Source: Elizabethkingia sp. YR214 (lineage in GTDB: Bacteria > Bacteroidota > Bacteroidia > Flavobacteriales > Weeksellaceae). Taken from it: a stretch of 64,000 bases of DNA. Position 1 is the stretch's first letter, and each line of letters opens with the position of its first letter. This document shows positions 7,861-16,559 of this stretch, piece after piece. The notes under the pieces are model-generated. The model worked only from the letters and a program-made list of their open reading frames with translations. It had not been told where the DNA came from and did not search any database. The DNA lies in assembly GCF_003058195.1 (NCBI RefSeq), contig NZ_QBUH01000005.1, forward strand, positions 407,692 to 471,691. The letters are read 5' to 3'. Both the position numbers and the translations under genes were made by a program.

Positions 7861-9780
7861 TTACAATATCCTGTATAATACTTTGTCCAGCTCCATTTTA
7901 AGTCTGGTGAGTTTTACAATTGTGGCATAATACTGTACATCGTTACCCGGGTCCTCCTGCACTTTTACTTGTAACTCCTTTATAATCTTCAGTATATACT
8001 CCCGTTTGTGACGGAGAATAATATCCTGAACCATCTTTTCCACAACATCTTCTTCCGAACTAAAGTAAATATTGAACTTATTCCAGTCGCTTAACTGGTA
8101 AGGATCGATCAGTGCATCAGCAACCTTCTGATTCACCTCTTCGTCCATCAGGCTGAAGAAAAACTGCCCCGAACGCAACTCACTTTTTTCAGCACCTTTG
8201 CGGATTTCATCTACAATCTTCTGATGCAGAGGAATCTGAATTTCATAAGAATCTTCATCAAAGTGATTTAAAATCTCCTGAATAACAGAAGATTTTACCA
8301 TGCCCTCTTCTTTCTTCCTTACAATTTCTTTATCACCATACTTCAGCATAAGCTCAACCAGCTTTTCCTCCAATAGCAGCAACGGATTAATAGTTTCAAT
8401 CTGAGAGATCTCCACCTTCTCTAATTTTGGCTGAATTTGCGGTGCTTTCGGTTTTTCCTGATGCTGTATTCCGGTTTTCTGAACCTGAAGTTCGTTGAAC
8501 AAGTTTTGTTCGGAAACATGTAATAATTTGGATGCCTGTTGTATAAATATCTCCTGCTGAAGGTTGTTCGGAACAAAAGCTATACTCTTTACAACTTCTT
8601 TTATCAGATCTGCTCTTTTAAAGGGATCATCTCCGGCATCTTTCTGAAGAACATCAATTTTAAAGTGAATAAAATCTACAGCATGTTCAGCGATATAGCT
8701 TTTCACATATTCCTGTGGAAAAGCTTTGGCAAAACTATCCGGGTCGTGTCCATCCGGAAACAGCATTACCTTGATATTCATACCATCTTCCAAAAGCAAA
8801 TCGATACTTCTGAATGAGGCTTTAATTCCGGCAGCATCACCATCGAACAGGATTGTTACATTAGGCGTCAACCTTTTGATCAGTTTGATCTGCTCTTTTG
8901 TTAAAGCAGTACCACTACTGGCTACAACATTTTCTATTCCTGCCTGATGCAGTGAAATAACATCCATATAACCTTCCACAAGAAGGCAGTGATTTTCTTT
9001 AGAAATTGCTTGTTTAGACTGGGCAATTCCGTAAAGTACATTGGATTTATGATAAATCTCTGTCTCGGGTGAGTTGAGATATTTGGCTGTTTTTACATTA
9101 CTTTTCAGAATTCTGGCACCGAAGCCCAGTACCCTTCCTGAGAAGCTAAGAATAGGGAAGATTACACGTTCGCGGAAACGATCGATTCCGTCAGGTGCAT
9201 TTTCCGGAAAAATAGATAATCCGGACTTCTCCAGAAGATCTTTATCATAGCCCTTTTCTTTAGTAGATTTGGTAAAGGCATTTTTAAGTTCTGGTGAGTA
9301 TCCCAACTGGAACTTTTTCAGAATCTCATCATTCAGCCCTCTTTCTCTGAAATATGATAAACCAATATTCTGTCCTTCTTCAGTATCATACAACTGCTCC
9401 TGAAAGAAGTTATTGGCAACCTCATGGATTTTATATAAAAGCTCCCGTTGATTACGGGATTCCTTTTCGGCTTCCGAAATCTCCTGAATATCCTCTTCTA
9501 TTTCGATACCATATTTCTTAGCCAGATGGCGTAATGCTTCAGGATAGGTAAAGTTCTCTATTTCCATAAGAAAAGACACTGCAGTCCCCCCTTTCCCAGA
9601 ACTAAAGTCTTTCCAGATTTGCTTACTTGGCGATACCACAAAAGAAGGCGACTTTTCATCATGAAAAGGACTTAGCCCCTTGAAGTTTCCACCAGCACGT
9701 TTTAGCTGTACATATTCACCAACCACTTCTTCCACTCTTACAGCCGAGAAAATTTTATCTATTGTGGTTTTCGAAATCAT
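7861..9780 (-). CDS. dnaG: DNA primase with zinc-less CHC2 domain
   Basis: DnaG makes RNA primers for replication. Visible parts: N-terminal CHC2-like domain (residues 1-95), RNA polymerase core with the TOPRIM motif LLVEGYMDVISLH and LFDGDAAG, and a C-terminal helicase-interacting region (about 450-639). The zinc ligands of CHC2 are mostly gone. The usual GLCPFH reads GLSPFH (Ser37, His40 kept), and the usual HCFGCG reads KDFSSG (Asp58, Ser61). The rest of the domain (EKSPSFVVSPSKQ) is conserved, so the fold is probably kept without metal. I recall this as common in Flavobacteriia. The next gene on the strand is clpP. Confidence 0.95.
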   Translation of the reverse strand: MISKTTIDKIFSAVRVEEVVGEYVQLKRAGGNFKGLSPFHDEKSPSFVVSPSKQIWKDFSSGKGGTAVSFLMEIENFTYPEALRHLAKKYGIEIEEDIQEISEAEKESRNQRELLYKIHEVANNFFQEQLYDTEEGQNIGLSYFRERGLNDEILKKFQLGYSPELKNAFTKSTKEKGYDKDLLEKSGLSIFPENAPDGIDRFRERVIFPILSFSGRVLGFGARILKSNVKTAKYLNSPETEIYHKSNVLYGIAQSKQAISKENHCLLVEGYMDVISLHQAGIENVVASSGTALTKEQIKLIKRLTPNVTILFDGDAAGIKASFRSIDLLLEDGMNIKVMLFPDGHDPDSFAKAFPQEYVKSYIAEHAVDFIHFKIDVLQKDAGDDPFKRADLIKEVVKSIAFVPNNLQQEIFIQQASKLLHVSEQNLFNELQVQKTGIQHQEKPKAPQIQPKLEKVEISQIETINPLLLLEEKLVELMLKYGDKEIVRKKEEGMVKSSVIQEILNHFDEDSYEIQIPLHQKIVDEIRKGAEKSELRSGQFFFSLMDEEVNQKVADALIDPYQLSDWNKFNIYFSSEEDVVEKMVQDIILRHKREYILKIIKELQVKVQEDPGNDVQYYATIVKLTRLKMELDKVLYRIL

Positions 9781-9830
9781 ACTAAGTTTTTAAAAAGTAA
9801 AAATATTAATTTATTTATTTAAGAAAAAAA

Positions 9831-9851
9831 GAGATTGCTAAAAGCAATCTC
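9831..9851 (-). terminator. Intrinsic terminator after the DedA gene
   Basis: An 8-bp perfect stem (GAGATTGC/GCAATCTC) with a 5-base loop is followed on the minus strand by TTTTTTTCTTAAAT. It separates the DedA gene from dnaG. Confidence 0.8.
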
Positions 9852-9875
9852 AATCTATCTGTATATCAGGGGAAA

Positions 9876-10553
9876 TTAATTAGACCCTTCTATTTCTTTT
9901 TTCTTATCTCCACCTGCAAGTAATTTGATAAGAACAGGAGCTGTAGTAATAATCACAATAATGATAATAATCCACTCCAAATGTCTTTTCAAATCTATTC
10001 CAAACTGAACCTGGAAGAACTTATCCAGATAATGTCCGGCATATACTAAAGAGAATGACCAAAGTACACCTCCAATTACATTATATACCAGAAAACGTCC
10101 TTTATCCATTTTTACGATCCCTGCAACAATAGGTGCAAAGGTTCTTACAACCGGAAGAAATCTAGCCATAATAACAGCTACTTTACCGTGATCTTCAAAG
10201 AAGTCATGTGCCTTGAACAAATATTTTTTCTTGAAAATCCAGGTATCTTTTCTTTCGTATAACATTGGTCCACTTTTGTAACCAAACCAATAACCAATCA
10301 TATTACCAACAATAGCAGCAATAGCTATTAACGATGCTAGAATTGTAGTGTCTATAAAATCACTTCCTGTAGATCCGAAACTCTCGGATATAATCTTCGT
10401 TGCATATATACCAGAAACGAATAGCAAACTATCTCCTGGTAAGAAGAAACCTACAAATAAACCGGTTTCAGCAAAAATAATAAACAACACAATCCACAAC
10501 CCTCCGTTTGTAATATAAAAATCGGGGTTAAGCAGGTCTTTCCAACTTTCCAT
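9876..10553 (-). CDS. DedA-family membrane protein
   Basis: The 225-residue integral membrane protein has the DedA/SNARE-associated hallmarks. The first is the re-entrant motif FAETGLFVGFFLPGDSLLF at about residues 24-42. The second is GxxxG-rich sequence, and the third is the second re-entrant motif MARFLPVVRTFAPIVAGIVKMDKGRF at about 130-155, with its conserved arginines. Members support undecaprenyl-phosphate or phospholipid recycling and membrane potential. The C-terminus is a final helix with a Lys/Glu-rich tail. It is flanked by its own terminator and a 90-base gap to the upstream cupin gene. Confidence 0.92.
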   Translation of the reverse strand: MESWKDLLNPDFYITNGGLWIVLFIIFAETGLFVGFFLPGDSLLFVSGIYATKIISESFGSTGSDFIDTTILASLIAIAAIVGNMIGYWFGYKSGPMLYERKDTWIFKKKYLFKAHDFFEDHGKVAVIMARFLPVVRTFAPIVAGIVKMDKGRFLVYNVIGGVLWSFSLVYAGHYLDKFFQVQFGIDLKRHLEWIIIIIVIITTAPVLIKLLAGGDKKKEIEGSN

Positions 10554-10646
10554 TCAGTAGTTTTATATGATTGACAAATATAAATAAAATTAAAAAATTC
10601 TAATGACAGAATCTATTTAATCTTTTGTTAAAATTCCACCCGTACT

Positions 10647-11123
10647 TTATTTCGCTTCCAGAAGTATCGCCAGCTGGATGCAGTTTCCGTTCGATCGATT
10701 ACTCCATGCATGATTCGTGCCACGTTGAATGACAATATCTCCGGGCTTCAGCAAAGTTTCTCCTTCTTCCAAAATCAAATATATTTCACCGGAAAGAATA
10801 ACAATATAATCCAGTGTTTTCGTCTCGTGCATTAATGGATGTGGCTGACCTTCTTTCACCTCTATTCCCAATTCTTTATCCGGCGGAATACTTACATACC
10901 TAAAGTAAGTACCATTTGTAGGGACTTTTGGGATAGGTGTGTTCTCTATAACAAGAGTTTTCTCTAGGTCTACCGGGAAAGTATCTGTTGACCAGATATC
11001 TGAAAGCACAAGGCCTTTAATATCTTCATTTATATTGGTTACAACACTATCTTCTGCAATTACAGACTTTCCATCTTTAATGCCTGTAACGACTCTTCTT
11101 GGGATTTTAGGAATTTCTGACAT
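10647..11123 (-). CDS. Cupin-domain protein
   Basis: This 158-residue protein has a C-terminal cupin_2 barrel. The first cupin motif reads HPLMHETKTLDYIVILSGEIYLILEEGE, and the second reads LKPGDIVIQRGTNHAWSNRS, with the metal-binding His/Glu set in place. The N-terminal 60 residues resemble the extension found in cupin proteins annotated as dioxygenase-like or signal-molecule enzymes. The substrate is unknown. It starts 9 bases after the prfB stop on the same strand and so is probably expressed from the prfB promoter. Confidence 0.85.
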   Translation of the reverse strand: MSEIPKIPRRVVTGIKDGKSVIAEDSVVTNINEDIKGLVLSDIWSTDTFPVDLEKTLVIENTPIPKVPTNGTYFRYVSIPPDKELGIEVKEGQPHPLMHETKTLDYIVILSGEIYLILEEGETLLKPGDIVIQRGTNHAWSNRSNGNCIQLAILLEAK

Positions 11124-11132
11124 TTTTTTTCT

Positions 11133-12242
11133 TTAAAATATATCTTCTTCTGCAGAGCTCTGTCCTTCATTCATTAAGAAGGCCTTTAGAAATGGAGTAA
11201 TATTACCGTTCATAACACCATCTACATCGGATGTCTCGTAAGCAGAACGTACATCTTTCACTAGTTTATACGGATGCATTACATAGTTACGAATCTGGCT
11301 TCCCCACTCAATCTTCATTTTATTAGCCTCTATCTCGTTACGGGCTTTCATACGCTCTTCTAATTCGATTTCGTATAGTCTGGATCTTAGGAGCTGCATT
11401 GCCTTTTCTTTGTTTTGTAACTGCGAACGGCTTTCGGAGTTTTCGATAATAATTCCGGTTGGAGCATGTCGTAGACGTACAGCTGTTTCTACCTTGTTTA
11501 CGTTCTGTCCGCCGGCACCACTGGCACGCATTGTTTCAAACGAAATATCAGCCGGATTAATATTAATTTCAATAGTATCGTCTACCAAAGGATATACATA
11601 TACAGAAACAAAGCTGGTATGTCTCTTGGCATTAGAATCAAAAGGAGAAATACGTACCAATCGGTGCACTCCATTCTCCCCTTTCAGATAACCAAAAGCA
11701 TAATCTCCGTCTATTTCCAGCGTTACTGTTTTTACTCCTGCAACATCACCTCCCTGATAGTTGAGTTCTTTTACCTTGAATCCTTGTTTTTCAGCCCACA
11801 TTACATACATCCGCATTAGCATACTTGCCCAATCACAGCTTTCTGTTCCACCGGCGCCTGCTGTAATCTGAACTACAGCTGACAATTCATCACCTTCATT
11901 GGATAGCATATTTCGGAATTCCAGTTCTTCAATTTTTTCAACCAGCTGAGGAAAAGCCTCATCTAATTCTTTTTCGCTTTCAGGATCTTCTTTTGCAAAC
12001 TCTTGCAGAACTAATAAATCTTCAAATGTACTTCTGATTTCATCATAACTTTCTACCCATCTCTTTTTTCCACGAAGTTGCTTCAAAAAGACTTCCGCTT
12101 CTTTAGGGTCATTCCAAAATTCAGGAGCAGCAGTTTTCTCATCTTCATTAACAATTTCTATCCGCTTTTTTTCAATCTGTAGATATTTATATAGATCATC
12201 GATGCGTTTTAGGACATCTTTTGTTTGCTCATTATTTATCAT
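11133..12242 (-). CDS. prfB: Peptide chain release factor 2 without programmed frameshift
   Basis: RF2 releases peptides at UGA and UAA codons. The GGQ catalytic loop ([19 protein letters not shown]) and the SPF stop-recognition region ([15 protein letters not shown]) are intact. The 369-residue length is normal. Many bacteria interrupt prfB at about codon 25 with an in-frame UGA and +1 shift. Here the equivalent place reads YKYLQIEKK (CTA CAG ATT) in one uninterrupted frame. I chose ATG 12242: an upstream in-frame ATG at 12266 would put the promoter element inside the gene. The -7 element lies only 4 bases before this ATG. Confidence 0.96.
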   Translation of the reverse strand: MINNEQTKDVLKRIDDLYKYLQIEKKRIEIVNEDEKTAAPEFWNDPKEAEVFLKQLRGKKRWVESYDEIRSTFEDLLVLQEFAKEDPESEKELDEAFPQLVEKIEELEFRNMLSNEGDELSAVVQITAGAGGTESCDWASMLMRMYVMWAEKQGFKVKELNYQGGDVAGVKTVTLEIDGDYAFGYLKGENGVHRLVRISPFDSNAKRHTSFVSVYVYPLVDDTIEININPADISFETMRASGAGGQNVNKVETAVRLRHAPTGIIIENSESRSQLQNKEKAMQLLRSRLYEIELEERMKARNEIEANKMKIEWGSQIRNYVMHPYKLVKDVRSAYETSDVDGVMNGNITPFLKAFLMNEGQSSAEEDIF

Positions 12243-12246
12243 TCCG

Positions 12247-12254
12247 CAAAGATA
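12247..12254 (-). promoter_or_regulatory. Promoter -7 element touching the prfB start
   Basis: TATCTTTG on the minus strand matches TAnnTTTG and ends 4 bases before ATG 12242. Transcription would begin at or next to the start codon, giving a leaderless or nearly leaderless mRNA. Confidence 0.5.
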
Positions 12255-12419
12255 AAACTTCGGCAACGAATGCTAAGAATAATTTAATATTTAACAAATA
12301 ATTCTGATTTTTCAAAAAAACCGCTATATTTACTACTATAGTAGACATTCTACATGTATCCAACACACAAATACAAATAAATAAAACCACATTTTTTAAA
12401 CAAACACACAACAGATTTG

Positions 12420-12986
12420 ATGGAAAAAATAAGAGAATTGTTTGATGATATTATCAAGCTAACTGATGCTGAATTTAATTACTACCTACAGAAAATATCC
12501 AGTAAAGATTATAAGAAAGGTGATATTATAACACCTAAAGGAAGTGTAGAACGTTATGCCTACTACATTGAGAAAGGCATTGTAAGGCGTTTTATTGAAA
12601 GAGGTGAAGCCGAGGCTACCTTCTATTTTGCTTTCGAACAAGACTTTGTTTCTGCTTATGATTCTTTCATTACTCAGACTCCGTGTAGATACTCATTACA
12701 GGCACTGGAAGACACCAGCCTTTTGAGAATATCGTGGCATGATGTTCAGGATCTCTACCAAAGATCTGCAAAATGGGATAAAATCGGACGTGTACTGAAT
12801 GAGCAGGCCTATGTGGAAAGGTCTGACAGAGAGTTTTCTTTGTTAACAACATCTCCACAGGAGCGATATGAAAGCCTGTTCAAACAAAATCCGGAGGTCA
12901 TCAAAAGAATTCCGTTAAAGTATATTGCATCTTATATCGGAGTGACACCACAGGCTTTAAGCAGGATTAGAAGGCGGATTTCTTAA
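12420..12986 (+). CDS. Crp/Fnr-family transcriptional regulator
   Basis: The 188-residue protein has a cyclic-nucleotide-binding-like beta barrel (residues 25-115, KGDIITPKGSVERYAYYIEKGIVRRF) and a C-terminal helix-turn-helix ending PLKYIASYIGVTPQALSRIRRRIS. The Arg/Ser phosphate-binding cassette of true CRP is not evident, as usual for the Bacteroidota Crp/Fnr subgroup, so the ligand is unknown. The ATG at 12420 follows an in-frame TTG by three bases. It is divergent from prfB, and the 177-base gap holds the promoters of both. Confidence 0.9.
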   Translation: MEKIRELFDDIIKLTDAEFNYYLQKISSKDYKKGDIITPKGSVERYAYYIEKGIVRRFIERGEAEATFYFAFEQDFVSAYDSFITQTPCRYSLQALEDTSLLRISWHDVQDLYQRSAKWDKIGRVLNEQAYVERSDREFSLLTTSPQERYESLFKQNPEVIKRIPLKYIASYIGVTPQALSRIRRRIS

Positions 12987-13019
12987 CCCCAATTCATTTC
13001 CTTTGTTAAAAAAAATCTA

Positions 13020-13138
13020 TATTTTTGCCTTGGTTTTTGACTTTAAGAATTAAACCTTTCTCAAATCTCAAACTCACAAATGAAAAAAAAGCACCTAGGC
13101 TTTGAGAAAAAATTTATTGCCTGATTAATTCAGGCAAT
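13020..13138 (+). other. Orphan short transcription unit with a 14-codon ORF
   Basis: Between the Crp-like gene and the convergent AAA gene there is a TATTTTTG (-7 type) element at 13020-13027. After it come about 90 transcribed bases and an intrinsic-terminator hairpin at 13116-13138. Inside, ATG 13080 opens a 14-codon ORF (MKKKHLGFEKKFIA) ending with TGA at 13124 within the hairpin. It could be a small RNA, a micropeptide, or a truncated leader peptide; Lys-rich starts like this occur in Bacteroidota lanthipeptide precursors. No protein evidence exists in the sequence. Confidence 0.35.
13116..13138. terminator. Bidirectional terminator
   Basis: A 9-bp perfect stem (ATTGCCTGA/TCAGGCAAT) with a 5-base loop has T-rich sequence on both sides. 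It serves the AAA gene on the minus strand and the short unit on the plus strand. Confidence 0.8.
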
Positions 13139-13160
13139 ATTTTCTTCAGTTGATTTTATG

Positions 13161-14504
13161 TTAATCTTCATCATCCTGATTAAATCCTATTTTTCTTATA
13201 GGCTCTTCCTTAATGCGATAATGATCCAACTCTTCACTTAATTTCTGGATACGTAACGGAAATTCTGTAGACAGATTCTGATTAAACTCTGAAATGAAAA
13301 CGGCACACTGATTCAGATACTCAGGAGTAAGCTTGGCTAAAGACTCGCTTAAAGCAGCATTAATTATTTTTTCAGAAATCATAACATTCTGCCCCTGCAA
13401 ACGCATATACTCGGCATGTAATCTTTTTTTTATTCCCTGAGTAAAATCAATCATCATGGTATTAGAGAATAGCTTCATTTTCTCAGCAACTCCTTCCCAG
13501 AAAGGTTTTTTATCCGCTTGGTTATCTCTCATAATTTTCAGAAGCGGAGAACTTTCTACCAAATCCTTCATCATATGGTAAAGGATTAATTGCGCCCTCT
13601 CATCTTCATTAGGCGGAAAAACAGGAATGAGCAGATCAAATCTCCCCGGTGCCAGTATTTCTTCATCAAATCCAGCAAGAGCATCTGTAGATCCTACAAA
13701 TAAAGCTTCATCTTTCAGGTTATTTTGTATGGCGTGCAGAATGGCATTTTTAACTTCCAAAGCCTCGGGTGTTAATACAACATCAGGAGTCTTTTCCAAT
13801 GCAACATCTTCAAAATGCTCCATGAATAATAATGTTTTTGGCTTTTTCATTTTACCAAAAAGAAAGTCTTTAAACTTCCTCATTTTTCCATCATTATAGC
13901 GCACCGAAAGATAATCGTTCCTTACTTCTACGAAATCATAACCAATCATTTCGGCTATTTTTTTAGCCCAGAAAATCTTACCACTACCAGGAGGCCCGTA
14001 CAATATTATTCCCGCAGGTTTTGCAATACCCCAATTTTCAAGCTGATTTGGGTTAATAAACGGTTCTATAATATCTGTAACATAAAAGAACAGATCTCTG
14101 TATCCTATAAAATTATGTTGCGTAAGCGGCGTTTGTTTGCCAAAATAATTATAAATAAAGTTATAATCTCCACCCAGCTTGTTGTCTATACCATAACTGG
14201 AAACACTTGTTTTGTAGCCATTAGCCTCAAACAAATTTGGGCATTCTTTTTTCAATACTTCATCTACCTGTTCTACAGGTTTCTTGATACGTTGCGCAAT
14301 CTCTTCAGATGTTTTCTCAGCACGAATATCTTCAGCATATTTCTTCAGAAAATCTGCATTCTCTTCTGCAAACTGTACAAAGTTATCTTTAAGATTCAGC
14401 TGTCCATCCATTACATCCTCTACTCCCAGATCAAAGTCCTGTATAAACTGTTTTATACTCTCCTTAGAAATTGTAAGATCATTTGTAAGCTCTGCTAGTT
14501 TCAT
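13161..14504 (-). CDS. AAA-type protein with degenerate Walker motifs
   Basis: The 447-residue cytoplasmic protein has a helical N-terminal part (1-90), a linker, then a recognisable AAA core at about 155-330. The P-loop reads GPPGSGKI (170-177): the essential Thr/Ser after Lys is Ile. The Walker B end reads LLFMEH (225-230) instead of hhhhDE. Sensor and arginine-finger-like positions (VGSTDA, LAPGRFDLLIPV) are kept, so the gene is under selection and resembles FtsH/Vps4-like modules. ATP binding may persist, but Mg2+-dependent hydrolysis looks unlikely. The role is unknown; it is a single-gene unit with its own terminator. Confidence 0.8.
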   Translation of the reverse strand: MKLAELTNDLTISKESIKQFIQDFDLGVEDVMDGQLNLKDNFVQFAEENADFLKKYAEDIRAEKTSEEIAQRIKKPVEQVDEVLKKECPNLFEANGYKTSVSSYGIDNKLGGDYNFIYNYFGKQTPLTQHNFIGYRDLFFYVTDIIEPFINPNQLENWGIAKPAGIILYGPPGSGKIFWAKKIAEMIGYDFVEVRNDYLSVRYNDGKMRKFKDFLFGKMKKPKTLLFMEHFEDVALEKTPDVVLTPEALEVKNAILHAIQNNLKDEALFVGSTDALAGFDEEILAPGRFDLLIPVFPPNEDERAQLILYHMMKDLVESSPLLKIMRDNQADKKPFWEGVAEKMKLFSNTMMIDFTQGIKKRLHAEYMRLQGQNVMISEKIINAALSESLAKLTPEYLNQCAVFISEFNQNLSTEFPLRIQKLSEELDHYRIKEEPIRKIGFNQDDED

Positions 14505-14602
14505 CCGTTTTGAAATTTTAATTCAAGATACAACTATTTCATTAGAATTCTTCCCGATTGTAACATTTATGATTTTTTAACTACTATTAAATAAAACTAA
14601 AA

Positions 14603-15493
14603 ATGGAAAAAGTTTTATCCGTCAGGAATCTTACAAAGAAATTTAAAAGAACGGTTGTAAACAATATTTCGTTTGATGTTGAACAAGGAAATGTCTACGG
14701 GCTTCTTGGACCCAATGGAAGTGGAAAATCAACAACATTCGGAATGCTTCTCACAACTATTAACCCAACTTCAGGAGAATGGTACTGGTTTGGTAAAAAA
14801 GGAACAACCACAGAAACCTTGAAAAAGATAGGGGCAATTATTGAACAGCCGAACTTCTATCCTTACCTGAGTGCTGCTAAAAATCTGAAAATTGTTGCTG
14901 AAATAAAAGGAACACCATATTCAGAAATTGACAAAGTACTTTCTACTGTAGGTCTTCTCGAAAGAAAAGATGATCCTTTCAGAACTTTTTCTCTGGGGAT
15001 GAAGCAGCGCCTGGCAATAGCTTCCGCATTGCTAAACAATCCGCAGGTATTAATCCTGGATGAACCAACTAACGGATTGGATCCGGAAGGGATTATTCAG
15101 ATCCGGAATATCATTTCTGATATTGCAAAAAAAGGCATTACCATTATTATCGCCAGTCATCTTTTGGATGAAATAGAAAAAATATGCAGTCATGTAATTG
15201 TTCTAAAAGAAGGTAATGCAATATACAGTGGTAGTGTAGACGGAATGACGAATTCTAAAGGTTACTTTGAACTGAAAGCGGACAATAATGATCTACTCCT
15301 TAAAGTACTTGAAGAACTTGACCTGTTCTCGAACTTAAAGCAAAACGGAGAGGTCATCATTGCCAATATTCATGAAGATTTATCAGCTTCAGAACTCAAC
15401 AGAAAAATTACTGAAAAAGGGATCTATCTGTCTCATCTTGCCAAGAAGAAACAATCTCTTGAAGCCCAATTCCTGGAACTTGTAAAAAAATAA
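14603..15493 (+). CDS. ABC transporter ATP-binding protein
   Basis: The 296-residue ATPase has an intact Walker A (GLLGPNGSGKST, about 35-46), signature (FSLGMKQRLAIA, about 132-143), Walker B (VLILDEPTNGLDPEG) and switch His (IIASHLLDEIEK). The C-terminal 80 residues are the regulatory extension typical of ABC-2 exporters of the CcmA/NatA class. It is followed after 4 bases by the membrane subunit, so the two form one exporter operon. The substrate is not evident; relatives export antibiotics, Na+ or lipids. Confidence 0.93.
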   Translation: MEKVLSVRNLTKKFKRTVVNNISFDVEQGNVYGLLGPNGSGKSTTFGMLLTTINPTSGEWYWFGKKGTTTETLKKIGAIIEQPNFYPYLSAAKNLKIVAEIKGTPYSEIDKVLSTVGLLERKDDPFRTFSLGMKQRLAIASALLNNPQVLILDEPTNGLDPEGIIQIRNIISDIAKKGITIIIASHLLDEIEKICSHVIVLKEGNAIYSGSVDGMTNSKGYFELKADNNDLLLKVLEELDLFSNLKQNGEVIIANIHEDLSASELNRKITEKGIYLSHLAKKKQSLEAQFLELVKK

Positions 15494-15497
15494 CCCG

Positions 15498-16346
15498 ATG
15501 AAAAGATTAATTGCAATAGAATACTATAAGAACCTTACTTACAGGCCATTCAAAATATTTACAACTCTATATTTTATTATACTAATAGCCCTACTATTTA
15601 TCGGGCTTATCGATATAAAATTTTCAGAAGGTTTTCAGATCAACTTAAAAGATCAGGGAATTTATAATTTCCCGGAAATATGGAACTTCACAACCTGGAT
15701 TGTTGCGCTCCTAAAGATATTTCTGGGGCTTATTATTGTTTTTTCCATCTGTCAGGAATTCACAAACCGGATGTTTAAACAAAATACAATTGACGGACTT
15801 AGCAGAGAAGAATTTATAGGTTCAAAACTGCTTACAATTTTTATATTCACATTTATATCAACTCTCATAGTATTTGGTATTACACTGGCTATAGGACTTT
15901 CCTACTCGGAGTCTACACAATCGGATTTAATTTTCAAGGAAATATTCTTCATAGGTCACTATTTCCTGAAGTTGTTCACCTTCTTTAGCTTTCTTATGTT
16001 TCTTTCCATTCTGTTAAGAAAATCCATCTTCGTATTGCTTGCCTCTTTTATGTGGTGGATTGCCGAGGCTATTTTTGGAGGTATTGAAAGCTATTCCAAA
16101 TTCAAAGGATTGAATAATGAGCAGGCAGCAAATGTAATGCACGATTCATTTTTCATTTCAAAAATTCTTCCGCTGGAAAGTATGTCTCAGCTGATTCCTA
16201 ATCCGGTGATGAGATTAAAAGCCATGAAAATATTTGGCGTTCCATATAAATTTGAATACCCTACCGAAAGTGTAATTGCCTGCATTTTCTGGTGTGTACT
16301 ATTCGTTTATGGCTCCTATTATATTTTGAAGAAAAGAGACTGGTAA
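15498..16346 (+). CDS. ABC-2 type exporter permease
   Basis: A 282-residue membrane protein with six predicted helices and the N-terminal pattern of ABC-2 permeases (MKRLIAIEYYKNLTYRPFKIF). It has a cytoplasmic coupling region after helix 2 (QEFTNRMFKQNTIDGLSREEFIGSKLL). It starts 4 bases after the ATPase stop codon, and an intrinsic terminator follows. It partners the preceding ATPase in the inner membrane. Confidence 0.9.
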   Translation: MKRLIAIEYYKNLTYRPFKIFTTLYFIILIALLFIGLIDIKFSEGFQINLKDQGIYNFPEIWNFTTWIVALLKIFLGLIIVFSICQEFTNRMFKQNTIDGLSREEFIGSKLLTIFIFTFISTLIVFGITLAIGLSYSESTQSDLIFKEIFFIGHYFLKLFTFFSFLMFLSILLRKSIFVLLASFMWWIAEAIFGGIESYSKFKGLNNEQAANVMHDSFFISKILPLESMSQLIPNPVMRLKAMKIFGVPYKFEYPTESVIACIFWCVLFVYGSYYILKKRDW

Positions 16347-16390
16347 ATCCATCTTGGCTGATTTTATATCAGCATAAATCAATAGCAAAT

Positions 16391-16436
16391 AAAAAAGGAA
16401 CTTTCCCCGAAATACAAAGGAGAAAGTTCCTTTTTT
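16391..16436 (+). terminator. Intrinsic terminator of the ABC exporter operon
   Basis: A perfect 15-bp inverted repeat (AAAAAAGGAACTTTC and complement) with a 16-base loop ends in TTTTTTATTT. Confidence 0.85.
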
Positions 16437-16535
16437 ATTTGCCCGAAACAGTATATCATTCTGTTTATTCAACACTTTATTAATATTAGTTTTTTATATC
16501 ATGATATACAGTACATCACTTTCTTTTAAAATCAT

Positions 16536-16543
16536 TATTTTTG
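16536..16543 (+). promoter_or_regulatory. Promoter -7 element for alaS
   Basis: TATTTTTG matches TAnnTTTG and lies 17 bases before the alaS ATG. No clear -33 box is visible. Confidence 0.5.
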
Positions 16544-16559
16544 CACATCAAATTTTCAT

